Below are positions 41,417-50,739 of a stretch of DNA of 50,835 nucleotides, one piece after another; the first letter of the stretch is position 1, and each line of letters begins with the position of its first letter. The notes below the pieces were generated by a model that saw only the letters and a list, made by a program, of their open reading frames with translations, was not told the origin of the DNA and did no database searches. The position numbers were made by a program, and so were the translations under genes. The DNA comes from an uncultured Bacteroidaceae bacterium. GTDB taxonomy: Bacteria > Bacteroidota > Bacteroidia > Bacteroidales > Bacteroidaceae. The stretch is taken from NCBI GenBank assembly GCA_905234555.1, contig CAJOHO010000024.1, forward strand, positions 1 through 50,835, written 5' to 3'.

Positions 41417-44400
41417 TTACTTAATAAAAACCTTTTTGCCGTTCTGGATATAGAGACCGCGTACAGGAGTCTTCACTTCGCGTCCGCTCAGGTCGAATAC
41501 CTTACCGCCAACCGTCAAACCTTCGATTTCAGTAGCGTCGATAGCCGTGGCGTTGCCTTCTTCGTCGAAGATATTGAGAGACTTGATTTCGTTACCAGTA
41601 CTTCTAGCTTTGATGTATGCACGAGTACCCTTGATCGTAGTAGTACCAGAAGACTTATACAGCTTGTTAGCTGAGATGAAGTAGTCGCCTGCAGCAATAT
41701 CAGTAGAGGCAGCGTAAGTACCAACGAAGTCGAAGTTCGTACCTTCCTTCTTAATGTCACCAGTCTTTACCTCCACACCATTGAATGTGTAAGATGTACC
41801 AGCGGTAGAAGTCTTCAGCAGGACTGGAATGTTTGCTGTGATAGCAGGAGTACCCATTGTGTTGAATTGCACTTCTGCATTAGCAGCGTCAGCACTTTCC
41901 TCTTTGTATTCAGCTACAGCAACGTCGTCGCCGAAGGCAGCCTTCAGATTAGTGTTGTCGATATCGAATGGAACCATGAAAGTATTCCAAGTGCCTGCCT
42001 TGATAGTACGAGTCAGAGTAATGTTAGCATATGTTTCAGCAGGAGTATAATCTGCATCTTCACCGATGGTGACAGCCTCAGCAACTGCTTTCTTCAAGCT
42101 CAAGTCAGCGATGGCAAAGTGGTGGTTTGAATAGATAGTCAGCGTGGAGTTGTCCTTAGTAGGAGTCAGGTAGAACTTCAAGGAAACAAACGGATTGCCC
42201 TCTGCATCGTTAATCTTACCGGGTATGTTAGGATTCACAGTCTGAGCAGCACCATCAAGAGCTACGGTCAACACATTGGAAAAATCTCCGTCTCTCCAAC
42301 CTGTAATCTTCAGCGTCAGTTCATACATTTCATTCTTATTCAGTGGCAAAGTATAGCCAGTCTGAGCACCATAAGTCAGCGTTGTTCCTCCCCAAGAGAA
42401 GACAGCAGCCTTGCCATCGGTATAGGCCAGACCAGGATCAGTAGCTTCATCCTTGACGAGCAAACGAATACCATCGACCTTCGTCCAACCCGGGAGGTTA
42501 ATGTCACCTGAAGTAGTGTTGGCAGCAGTCGTAGCGAACACGCCGTCGAAGATAGCATCAACCTCATCAGCGTTAGCTTTCCAATCATTTGTGAGTTTAT
42601 CAGTGAGTGCAGTTACTTCGTCCTTAGGATTATCAGCTGTCTGGTCGAGAGCCTTTGCATCAGCAATTGCCTTAATTACCTCTACATTGTTGTAAGGAGC
42701 ATATTCGCCTGCATCGAAGCCAAGAGTCTTAGCTTCGGCTGTAGTGATGGCTGCATTCAAAGCATCGTAGTCAGCAGTTGCGGCCATCTCGGTGGTAAGC
42801 TCAAGACGTACGAGCTGGAAGTCACCGAAGGAGAGCCACTTGTCACCTGCGAAGTTCACACCCAGAGCAACAGTTGCTTTGTCTGTAAGAGTAAACTCGA
42901 CGGTGTAGCCATTCCATCCGCTGCCGAACACACCACCAGTATTACCAATAGCAGAAATATCGACAGTTTCGCCGTTAGCTGTCAGCTGATAAGTTGTGGT
43001 TTCTGCACCACGAGCCTTCACAGAGAGGATATACTTACCTGCATAAAGCTCTACTTCTTGAGTAACAGCAGAAGCAAAAGAAGAACCCCAGCTGTTGGTG
43101 TCGAAGTAGCCTGTAGCGGTTGTCCCGTCAGCGTAGGTGTAAGGTTCATTGCTCATCGTGCGAAGATTGCAGTTGCCAGTGGTGTTATTCACCGTCCAAC
43201 CATTCGTGTTCGACTGGTCCTTAGCGTTGGTCAGCTTACTGGTCAGATCCACAGCGTCAGCTACGCCCTCAGCCAGTGCATTGCTCTCGTAGTAAGCACG
43301 CAGAGCGGTGGTGATGGCTGCAGCCTTGGTTGCAGCGTCTGTAGAAGTGCTGGCTGTAGCAGCTATAGCATCCGTGAGAGCCGTTTTCTTTGCTGTGGCA
43401 GCATAAGTCAGATCAGGAACGGTAGTAGCCTTAGCAGCAACAAAAGCATCATAGTTAGCTTTGGCACCTGTGAAAGCTTCACGAGCTGCGTCCAGATCGT
43501 CGGCAGCATTATTATAGCCCTCCTTCGTTGTTGCGGGAGTTGCGTCGATAGCGCTCTGCAAAGCTGTCCTCTCATCGCCTGTTACGTTGTCATAGTCATT
43601 ATTGCCAATGGCATCTTGTGCGGCTTGCAAAGCATCCTGATATTTCTGATAAGCAGCAGCGATAGGAGAGGTGTAAGTCACCTTCACGCCATCAATGAAG
43701 AGGTGGGGCATAGCTCCTGAGCCTGAATTAGCTGCTGTATAACCCAAAGAAAGGTAACCAGCTGTCTCGTTTGCAAGTTCAAAGATGACTTTTTCTGTAA
43801 TCCAAGAGCCTGTTGCGTATGTCTTGGCTGTTGCCAAGTGCTCTGTGCCGCCATTCTCCACGAAACCAATCAGGTTCTTGGAGAAAGCTGTAGTACCTGC
43901 TGTGTTGAAAACAGGCACTTCTATGATATAACTGCCAGCAGGGAAGGTCACAGCCTGCTTGTATTGAGCAGAACTGCCCCAAACGGCGACGATACCGAGA
44001 GCCTTCTCCTCACCTGTAGCAGAACCTGAGGCGGGTGCCTGATATTGGGTACCAGAACTACCCAAGAAAGGATTCTGGCCAAATTGATAGATACCAGCAG
44101 ACTTTGCATTGCCATTTTCTGCTATAGTCCATCCTTCTACAACCTGCATGCGGCTGAAATGTGTACCATTCGTGGCTGCGTCATAGTCGTAAGTGGTAAT
44201 ACCAACCGTAACAGGCGTGCCACTCTCAAAGTCGGCATTCTCAAACATGAAAGTAATATTCTCGCCTTCTAACAGTACTACCTTAGCGGCAGCTGTTGAG
44301 ATGGCAGAACGAAGAGTCGTAACAGCAGAGTTAATGGTTGCCTGATAAGCTATGCTATTGTCAGCTGCATCAAGTACACCTTGTGCCGTCGTAATAGCAG

Positions 44401-45115
44401 AAGCCAAATCAGTATCTGAAGCACGTGCATTCAGGATGGTAGCACGGTCGATAGCCGATTGCAAGGTAGCGGTATAATTGCTATTATACATAGCCTTGAC
44501 ATTGTCAACAACGAGCTTAGGAGTATTGCCAGAGCCTGTATTACCAGCTTTATAACCAATTTTAATGGTGCCTGTTGTTTCTGAGGCAAGAGCAAAGGTA
44601 ATAGTCTGCGTAGTCCAAGTATTTGCAGGATAAGAATGAACATTTCCTGAGAAACTGGAACCGTCAGTTGTGGTGAAAGAAAACATAACAGGATCCTTTT
44701 CGAATGCAGCATTCTGACCAACATTGTTGACTTTAAACGTCATCGTATAATTACCAGCAGGTAGTGTTACTTCTTGAGCATACCAAACTTGTGATGTCCA
44801 TGCAGCATTGAGACATAAAGCACCACCAGTAGCTGTGCCGTCTGAATTGGTTGACGGAAGGTTAGCACCGTTGATCTGACCAGATGTTCCAAAACCTATG
44901 GCTGCACCTGTAGTATAGGTGTCACCTCCAGTATTTGTCCAACCTGTAACAGCCTTACGCTGGTTAGATCCACCGGTTGCAACATTGCCAGTTTGGAAAT
45001 CGCCTGATTCGTCAAATCCGGCATTCGTGATGTACGTGCTCGTTACATCCGTTTGTGCCCTCAGTCCGAGTGCACTGACGACTAAAGTCGCCAAAAACAG
45101 TAATTTTCTTTTCAT
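41417..45115 (-). CDS. Large secreted multidomain protein, cassette 2
   Basis: The 1232-residue protein has the signal peptide MKRKLLFLATLVVSALGLRA, nearly the same as the cassette 3 protein. Repeated galactose-binding-like modules (ITNAGFDESGDF, LPAGNYTMTFKVNNVG, IIEVPVFNTAG) alternate with Ala/Thr-rich helical segments resembling FIVAR spacers (AALQSAIDATPATTKEGYNN). About 180 C-terminal residues (GTWNTFMVPFDI, ITANIPVLLKT, GTRAYIKA, IFDEEGNATAIDATEIEGLT) and the final SGREVKTPVRGLYIQNGKKV tail are almost the same as in cassette 3. I see no catalytic motif; it may be a surface binding or adhesive protein. The tail resembles sorting tails of exported Bacteroidota proteins (inference). Confidence 0.8.
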   Translation of the reverse strand: MKRKLLFLATLVVSALGLRAQTDVTSTYITNAGFDESGDFQTGNVATGGSNQRKAVTGWTNTGGDTYTTGAAIGFGTSGQINGANLPSTNSDGTATGGALCLNAAWTSQVWYAQEVTLPAGNYTMTFKVNNVGQNAAFEKDPVMFSFTTTDGSSFSGNVHSYPANTWTTQTITFALASETTGTIKIGYKAGNTGSGNTPKLVVDNVKAMYNSNYTATLQSAIDRATILNARASDTDLASAITTAQGVLDAADNSIAYQATINSAVTTLRSAISTAAAKVVLLEGENITFMFENADFESGTPVTVGITTYDYDAATNGTHFSRMQVVEGWTIAENGNAKSAGIYQFGQNPFLGSSGTQYQAPASGSATGEEKALGIVAVWGSSAQYKQAVTFPAGSYIIEVPVFNTAGTTAFSKNLIGFVENGGTEHLATAKTYATGSWITEKVIFELANETAGYLSLGYTAANSGSGAMPHLFIDGVKVTYTSPIAAAYQKYQDALQAAQDAIGNNDYDNVTGDERTALQSAIDATPATTKEGYNNAADDLDAAREAFTGAKANYDAFVAAKATTVPDLTYAATAKKTALTDAIAATASTSTDAATKAAAITTALRAYYESNALAEGVADAVDLTSKLTNAKDQSNTNGWTVNNTTGNCNLRTMSNEPYTYADGTTATGYFDTNSWGSSFASAVTQEVELYAGKYILSVKARGAETTTYQLTANGETVDISAIGNTGGVFGSGWNGYTVEFTLTDKATVALGVNFAGDKWLSFGDFQLVRLELTTEMAATADYDALNAAITTAEAKTLGFDAGEYAPYNNVEVIKAIADAKALDQTADNPKDEVTALTDKLTNDWKANADEVDAIFDGVFATTAANTTSGDINLPGWTKVDGIRLLVKDEATDPGLAYTDGKAAVFSWGGTTLTYGAQTGYTLPLNKNEMYELTLKITGWRDGDFSNVLTVALDGAAQTVNPNIPGKINDAEGNPFVSLKFYLTPTKDNSTLTIYSNHHFAIADLSLKKAVAEAVTIGEDADYTPAETYANITLTRTIKAGTWNTFMVPFDIDNTNLKAAFGDDVAVAEYKEESADAANAEVQFNTMGTPAITANIPVLLKTSTAGTSYTFNGVEVKTGDIKKEGTNFDFVGTYAASTDIAAGDYFISANKLYKSSGTTTIKGTRAYIKARSTGNEIKSLNIFDEEGNATAIDATEIEGLTVGGKVFDLSGREVKTPVRGLYIQNGKKVFIK

Positions 45116-45174
45116 TTTGTTCTGATTTAGTTAGTATAGTTGGTTAAAATAAGCACAAAGTATGCTAAACAGCG

Positions 45175-45182
45175 CAAAGATA
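45175..45182 (-). promoter_or_regulatory. -7 element of cassette 2
   Basis: TATCTTTG followed by C on the minus strand, 59 bases upstream of the large gene. The stretch from here to the terminator at 45540 shows no gene; an 80-codon frame there is not supported. Confidence 0.6.
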
Positions 45183-45539
45183 CGAATTTATGACGAATTG
45201 CTTGCAATCAATAGTTAAAAAAGTTTGATTTTAATGCAAATTCGTGCAAAACAGGTCGTTTTTTGCCTCTATTGTAAGCATTCTGCAGGTGAAAGTCACA
45301 CATATTACACGAAAGTCAAGATTTGATAGCGCTAAGAAATCTTGGAATTAAGTTTTTTCGAACACGAATCAAACTAATCTTCCGAATTGTAAAGTGGACG
45401 GTACTGAGAGAGGAAGTGATGGATACACAGTAGAAAAGATTTTCGTTGTTTTCTGTTTAACCCTTCAATCTTTGTTTTTTTATCCGCATCCGTGTTCGTT
45501 CTATTAAATTTCGTGTTTTCTGATGTGTAGAGTAAAAAA

Positions 45540-45571
45540 GTAAGCATCCGACTTTGCAGCCGGATGCTTAC
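45540..45571 (-). terminator. Hairpin terminator of peptide cassette 3
   Basis: GTAAGCATCCG (45540-45550) pairs perfectly with CGGATGCTTAC (45561-45571). TTTTTTACTC follows on the minus strand, making a classical intrinsic terminator. Confidence 0.85.
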
Positions 45572-45628
45572 CATTATTATGTTCTGTGTCCTTGGTCTGC
45601 GTTGAGACCTTGACACGTGGGCTTCTTA

Positions 45629-45862
45629 TTACCAGAGTCCGCCTTTCCATCCAGACGCTTCCTGGATCAGCTCTTCGTCGAGGAGTTCGTCGTCGTCATA
45701 CTCGTCGCGCTTGCGACCATCAGCCTCTCCTGGAGGGGTCTCACTATCACCAGCCTTACCAACGCCAGCGTCACCACCGACGCCTGTAATAGATCCAGTC
45801 ATTAAGTTTTCCGCATGAATGATTGTTTGGAAAACAACGGGGGAAATATATTCTTTCTTCAT
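45629..45862 (-). CDS. Small acidic peptide 3 of the SGWKGGLW family
   Basis: This 77-residue peptide is a near copy of peptide 2: MKKEYISPVVFQTIIHAENL at the start, the same Gly-rich middle, then RDEYDDDELLDEELIQEA and SGWKGGLW. It is 36 bases downstream of the cassette 3 large gene and upstream of a perfect copy of the shared terminator. The nucleotide similarity extends through the stop codon toward the terminator, so the peptide and its 3' end were duplicated together. Function unknown. Confidence 0.8.
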   Translation of the reverse strand: MKKEYISPVVFQTIIHAENLMTGSITGVGGDAGVGKAGDSETPPGEADGRKRDEYDDDELLDEELIQEASGWKGGLW

Positions 45863-45898
45863 AATGTTCTGTATATAATCTTGATGTGATTACTTTGT

Positions 45899-48800
45899 TT
45901 ACTTAATAAATACCTTTTTGCCGTTCTGGATATAGAGACCGCGTACAGGAGTCTTCACTTCGCGTCCGCTCAGGTCGAAGATCTTTCCGTCAACCGTCAG
46001 GCCTTCAATCTCTGTAGCGTCGATAGCAGTAGCGTTGCCATCCTCATCGAAGATGTTCAGGCTCTTGATTGCACCACCATTCTTGTTCTTGATATAGGCA
46101 CGGGTACCCTTGATGGTAGTAGCACCTGAAGACTTGTACAGCATGTCATTTGAGATGAAGTAGTCACCATCGGCAATCGTAGTAGTAGCGGCGTAAGTAC
46201 CTACAAGGTCGAAGTTAGTGCCAGTAGCTTTAGCCTCACCTGCCTTGATGGTCTTTCCGTCGAATTTGAAAGATGTTTCTGTTGTATTGGTCTTCAGCAG
46301 AACTGGAACGTTAGCTGTAATGGCTGCATCAGAAGCCTTGTCGAAGTTCACGGTTGCATTTGCGGGATCTGCACTGTCTTCACTAAATACAGCCACCTGC
46401 ACGTCTGTGCCGAATGCAGCCTTGGTTTCTGCATCAGTCAAATTGAATGGCAGGAAGAATGTGTTCCAAGTGTTTGCTTTGAATGTGCGCTTCAGTGTTA
46501 CGTTGGCGTTTTCAATGTCTTCAGTGTAAATAGAACTTGCAGCACCCTCATCGATGGTCACGTCAATTGCAGAACCGTAATAGTAAAGGTGGAAGTTATC
46601 CCAGATTACCCAGTCTGTATTCGTTTCACACTTGAAGCCAATCGTCAGGTCGCTTGCTGTAGTAATAAGCGTCTGCACCTCGTTGGTGTAGAATGGCTGG
46701 CCGGTAAGAGGATTGGTTTCTTGGAAGAAGTAGTAAGAACCAGACATTCCATTGGGCTGCCAGCGAGTTTCTTCACCAATAGTATATGAAGTCGCTCCGT
46801 TATTATCACCAAGAGCAGTTTCGCCATCAGCGAGATTTGTGGTACTATACTCGTCCTTAATGTCCTTGATAGGCTGGTTTACGATACCGCAATAGAGATT
46901 GGTCTTGTCTGTTGGTCCATTATTGTCATGGCGAGCAAAGCCCTGAAGTGTAACCTTGTAAGTGCCCTTTTGTAAGCCTGCGATAGTTTGGCTCAAGTTG
47001 AATGGTGTATGGTATGCCTCAAAATTATGGGTTTGGAGTCGATGCTCTGTGATGGCGCCATCTTCAAGCGTCCAGCCAGTAGGAACGGCTATGCCGCCAG
47101 CTCCCTCTGTGAAGTGTGGGTTCACAATCATGAATGTCAAGTCGAAGCACTCGTCATTAGTTGGCTCAGCCGTTGTAGCATAGGTTACCATAGCTGCTTT
47201 CAGAGTGCTGGTAGCAGAAACAATGTCAGAATCTGCAATTGGGCTTGTTCCTTCCACGAAAGAGTTCTGGGTACTGATGGCAGAAGCCAGAGCAGTATTC
47301 TCGTCGGTGTCGTTGGTTGAAACAGCTAAAAGTGCGTCAGCCTGAGGTTTCAGAGCCTTCCACTCAGCGTATGGAGCAACCAGAGGTTGTGCGGCAGCTG
47401 TTGCATTATTGAGAGCGGTAGCTGCTGTGTTATACTCAGTCGAAGTTCCATCGGTCAAATTGTTGGCTGCTATTACACCACTTAAGGTTGTATAGGCTGC
47501 TGTTGGGATAGTTCCAGCTGCAATGGCTGTGGCAGCGGCAAGAGCTGCATTATATGCTTCAATAGCATTTGCTTTTGCAATAGCTTCCACTTCTTCAGCT
47601 GTCAACTGGCGAGCATATGTAAGTTTGAAGTTGTCGCAAGCAAACCAGCGGCCAGTCAGAGAATGGATGTTTTTTACACCAAGACGCAGTGTACCATCAA
47701 CAACTAAAATTTCATCAGTGGTGTACGGTTTAAAAGTTTCACCATCTTCTGTTACAACTTTAATTACTTCGGCACTTGCTGTCTTTCCATACACACCAGC
47801 ATTGCCTCCACCATTCCAGTTCGCACCTTCCTCTCCGTTAGTGGAGTTCAACAAATCAGCACCAATGGTGTAAGCACCATCGGGAAGACCAGTAAGTTCC
47901 TGGTAATAGTCAAACGATTTTCCTTTATCTGTATCGGTTAGAGTACCTGCGCCCCAGAATTCCATGGCATCATTAGAGGGTTTCATCGGTCCTCCCGCAT
48001 AACCACCATTACCATTGATATCGGTTGTCCAACCATTCGCATTACCATCAATGCCTGGGTTAACGATAAATGCTGTCATGTCGCAACCATCAGCAGGCTG
48101 AGTCTGAGCCTTGCAAGCTGTAGCAAGAGCAGCCTTGGTAGCAGCCTTCTGTTCGTCAGTTACATAATCAAGAGATCCGTTCTTGTAAAGAATCTTGATA
48201 CCCTGAACGGTCACGTTGTTATTATAGCTTGCCTGTCCAGCTTCATCATAGCCATTAGCAGCATCAAGGATGGCCTTTGCCTCGACATAGTTGGCAATAG
48301 AAGCAGTAGCATTAGTAGTAGCGGTAGTCAGGTCTGATAATGCATTGGCAATACCTGCTAACGTAACTGACGTAGCCTTGCCAATTTCTGTTTGCAGAGC
48401 AGAAAGAACACCGGCGTTCATCTTTGCATTTTGGTCAACAGCATTGGCAGCTACTAAAGCAGCAGCGTATGCGTTAATGGCCTGCACATTAGCAATGGCA
48501 GCAGCGTAGGTTTTAGAAGATGTGTAGGTCTTGTTCTGTTCGTCAACCATTGCTTTCAGCGTGGCAAATGCCGTAGCATCGATACTATTTTCATATCCAT
48601 TGAATGTAGCCACCTCGTTTGCCAATTGAGTTACATATGCAGAGAGGTCGATACCGTAGAATGTCACCTTGAAGTTGTCGGCACAGAGCCAGTTACCATT
48701 GCTGCTTACAGTACGGAGTCCAAAAATCACATCACCTTCACCAGTGTTTAGGAATTGGACGGAGAAGTGTTCTGGCTTGTTATTCTTTGTTGACATATTG

Positions 48801-49849
48801 GTGTAGTAATCTACGCCATCTGCAGTGATGTAGAGTTGAGATCCTGTTACAGGTTGATTCTCATTGTTCTGCCATACAGAGATACCATCGGCCTCAAGCA
48901 CGTACTTACCTTCGGGCAAGTTGGAAACAGTTTGGCGAAGATAACCGTCACCAAGAGCTGCACCTGGTTTCCAAGCCTCGATAAACTGGCTAATGGTGAC
49001 GGAACCATTGCTGTAGCTTGCTCCTTGATAACCTATATTTTGAGCCTGTTGCCCACTCACATAGTTGGTTTGCCACTCATTTATATTACCTGCAGAGAAA
49101 TCTGCGTTTTTCAGTACCCATTCAGTAATCTCAATTGGGTTGGTCTCGGAAGCTGTGGCCAGTGCATGATTATAGCGATCCTGATGAAGGGTGTTATAAG
49201 CACCATTAACTGCATCCAATGTGGAACTGGTGTTGTTGTAAACAGAACCAGCAGCATCAGTGTTTACACCATCGGTATATGCCTTCAGCAACTCATTGTA
49301 AAGTTTTACACGGGCATCGAAAAGAGTAAAGCTTGCATCAGTCAAAAAAGCCCATTCACAGTTCCAACCTGTAGCCGTGGCATCTGCGTGTGCTACCACT
49401 CCTGTTGCATGGAAACTGCTATTGTAGCCCCAGCACGCAGAAGAAGCATCACCGCCAGCGTCGTGGATATGGTAGTAACCGTTGGGCAGCTTAGTGAGAC
49501 CGTAGTTCGTAGCATCTGCTCCATCAACATGCATAGCATCACCAGTAATACCGTTACCAGATGTAAACACTTTGTTGTTCCCTGAGCGGTCTTTGTTTGT
49601 AAAAGTAAAGCTTGAAGCATTACCTGTGAATGTAAAGTCTCTGCCGTTGTCAGACAGAATTGCAGTTGTGCTCCAACTGAACCAAGCTTTTCCCTCTTGG
49701 AGGTACTTACCTGAACCAACGTTGTAAACCTTGTAATTGGTTCCTGATACAGGATCTTCACTTGTAATCGTGGGAGGTGTCCACGATTGTGCCCTCATTC
49801 CGAGTGCACTGACGACTAAAGCCGCCAAAAACAGTAGTTTTCTTTTCAT
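45899..49849 (-). CDS. Large secreted multidomain protein, cassette 3
   Basis: The 1316-residue protein has the signal peptide MKRKLLFLAALVVSALGMRA. The first ~190 residues (NYKVYNVGSGKYLQEGKAWF, LPNGYYHIHDAGGD) look like a beta-trefoil/ricin-like module found at the start of many Prevotella exported proteins. Galactose-binding-like modules follow (VLKNADFSAGNINEWQ, IVNPGIDGNANGWTT, IVNPHFTEGAGG), separated by Ala-rich helical spacers. The C-terminal ~180 residues (ANTWNTFFLPFNL, ITANVPVLLKT, GTRAYIK) and SGREVKTPVRGLYIQNGKKV tail match cassette 2. The N-terminal two thirds are clearly different from cassette 2. No catalytic motif seen; probably a carbohydrate-binding surface protein (inference). 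Confidence 0.8.
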   Translation of the reverse strand: MKRKLLFLAALVVSALGMRAQSWTPPTITSEDPVSGTNYKVYNVGSGKYLQEGKAWFSWSTTAILSDNGRDFTFTGNASSFTFTNKDRSGNNKVFTSGNGITGDAMHVDGADATNYGLTKLPNGYYHIHDAGGDASSACWGYNSSFHATGVVAHADATATGWNCEWAFLTDASFTLFDARVKLYNELLKAYTDGVNTDAAGSVYNNTSSTLDAVNGAYNTLHQDRYNHALATASETNPIEITEWVLKNADFSAGNINEWQTNYVSGQQAQNIGYQGASYSNGSVTISQFIEAWKPGAALGDGYLRQTVSNLPEGKYVLEADGISVWQNNENQPVTGSQLYITADGVDYYTNMSTKNNKPEHFSVQFLNTGEGDVIFGLRTVSSNGNWLCADNFKVTFYGIDLSAYVTQLANEVATFNGYENSIDATAFATLKAMVDEQNKTYTSSKTYAAAIANVQAINAYAAALVAANAVDQNAKMNAGVLSALQTEIGKATSVTLAGIANALSDLTTATTNATASIANYVEAKAILDAANGYDEAGQASYNNNVTVQGIKILYKNGSLDYVTDEQKAATKAALATACKAQTQPADGCDMTAFIVNPGIDGNANGWTTDINGNGGYAGGPMKPSNDAMEFWGAGTLTDTDKGKSFDYYQELTGLPDGAYTIGADLLNSTNGEEGANWNGGGNAGVYGKTASAEVIKVVTEDGETFKPYTTDEILVVDGTLRLGVKNIHSLTGRWFACDNFKLTYARQLTAEEVEAIAKANAIEAYNAALAAATAIAAGTIPTAAYTTLSGVIAANNLTDGTSTEYNTAATALNNATAAAQPLVAPYAEWKALKPQADALLAVSTNDTDENTALASAISTQNSFVEGTSPIADSDIVSATSTLKAAMVTYATTAEPTNDECFDLTFMIVNPHFTEGAGGIAVPTGWTLEDGAITEHRLQTHNFEAYHTPFNLSQTIAGLQKGTYKVTLQGFARHDNNGPTDKTNLYCGIVNQPIKDIKDEYSTTNLADGETALGDNNGATSYTIGEETRWQPNGMSGSYYFFQETNPLTGQPFYTNEVQTLITTASDLTIGFKCETNTDWVIWDNFHLYYYGSAIDVTIDEGAASSIYTEDIENANVTLKRTFKANTWNTFFLPFNLTDAETKAAFGTDVQVAVFSEDSADPANATVNFDKASDAAITANVPVLLKTNTTETSFKFDGKTIKAGEAKATGTNFDLVGTYAATTTIADGDYFISNDMLYKSSGATTIKGTRAYIKNKNGGAIKSLNIFDEDGNATAIDATEIEGLTVDGKIFDLSGREVKTPVRGLYIQNGKKVFIK

Positions 49850-49909
49850 TTTGATTTGAGTTTATTAATAATATTGTTGGTTATAAATGATTAGCTTGAA
49901 GTTATATGT

Positions 49910-50185
49910 TCATTCGAAAGAAAGAATGTATTGTATTCGTTCGTCTTTCATGTCTTCATCGCTGAGTTTTATGCAACCACGCATCTGCTTGATGTCCTCA
50001 GATAGATGCAGGTTCTTAAACTTCTCGCGAATGACATCCTTGTTGCTCTTAGCACTTTCTTGCTCCTTCATGGTATCAACAATGTAGGTGATGACGATTC
50101 TCTTGTTTTCTTCCGTCATCCCTTTCAACAGATCCATGTATGGAGTCATGGGCGTTTCCACTATTCTCTTTGCTAATGCTGTCAT
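49910..50185 (-). CDS. Orphan antitoxin-like small protein
   Basis: This 91-residue protein (MTALAKRIVETPMTPYMDLL at the start, SDEDMKDERIQYILSFE at the end) resembles the helical antitoxins that precede PIN-domain toxins in Bacteroidota, with a central IVITYIVDTMKEQ helix and a DER-x-x-YIL ending. No toxin follows; the next gene on this strand is the cassette 3 large protein 60 bases downstream, so both may share the promoter at 50296. The family link is from memory and weak. Confidence 0.5.
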   Translation of the reverse strand: MTALAKRIVETPMTPYMDLLKGMTEENKRIVITYIVDTMKEQESAKSNKDVIREKFKNLHLSEDIKQMRGCIKLSDEDMKDERIQYILSFE

Positions 50186-50295
50186 TAATTTTCGTTGTTG
50201 TTGGTAAGTTGATTTGAGTTAATATTGTTAGTTAATGAATAAACTTAGGTACGCGCGATACACGCACGTGAGACTGATTCAGATTCAATCGACCA

Positions 50296-50303
50296 CAAAT
50301 GTA
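50296..50303 (-). promoter_or_regulatory. -7 element upstream of the orphan antitoxin-like gene
   Basis: TACATTTG on the minus strand, 110 bases upstream of 50185. No clear promoter is seen in the 60 bases before the cassette 3 large gene, so this one may serve both. Confidence 0.5.
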
Positions 50304-50435
50304 GAAAAAAAGAATGGAACAGCGCTCTTTGTTTTGTGTAAAAATGTGTTAAACTTTGCCTTTTTAACATTTCAGCCCCAAAAAACGGCAAAACAGCCCT
50401 CCCTGAGAGCAAAACACGGCGAAACTTACACAACA

Positions 50436-50475
50436 GAAACGACCACGGATTACACAGATGATACGGATGATTTTT
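50436..50475. repeat. CACGGATTACACAGATGATA-type dispersed motif
   Basis: Low-complexity text of CCACGGATTACACAGATGAT type, of the same kind as CTGTGTCGTCTGTGGTATCT at 41023-41047. Otherwise 50304-50520 shows no gene. Confidence 0.5.
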
Positions 50476-50520
50476 GTCTGGGTTAACAAAAACTCCGGGA
50501 AAATCGGATAGGTGAAGGCT

Positions 50521-50739
50521 TTATGCGGGTTGGTAGTTATGAACAACCTGGACGATATGTTGCTTCATGGTGTCCCAACTTACGTTGATAAACATCTCTG
50601 GCATTGCTTGTTGCTCTGCATCCTCAAAGTAGGTCAGACTCATCAAGGCTCGGAAAAAGGGGAAGTTGGGATATTTCTTTGCATAGAAATAAAGGATATC
50701 TTCAAGGCTGTAATGCTGAAGCAAGAAATATAAATCAAT
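50521..50739 (-). pseudogene. C-terminal remnant of an AbiEii-like nucleotidyltransferase toxin gene
   Basis: After a TGA at 50740-50742 the frame reads IDLYFLLQHYSLEDILYFYA, then KKYPNFPFFRALMSLTYFED and AEQQAMPEMFINVSWDTMKQ to the stop. The KDxxDLYFLL-x-SLE-x-L--Y--KY-----LMSL-YFDDAE pattern is the usual C-terminus of AbiEii/AbiGii-type toxins. The upstream part is off frame or missing within the window, so this appears to be a broken gene or one shifted in frame near the window edge. Confidence 0.5.

Noticed and set aside
45374-45616. 80-codon minus-strand frame before the cassette 3 terminator
   Set aside because: It runs through the terminator hairpin and low-complexity text, with no promoter or similarity.
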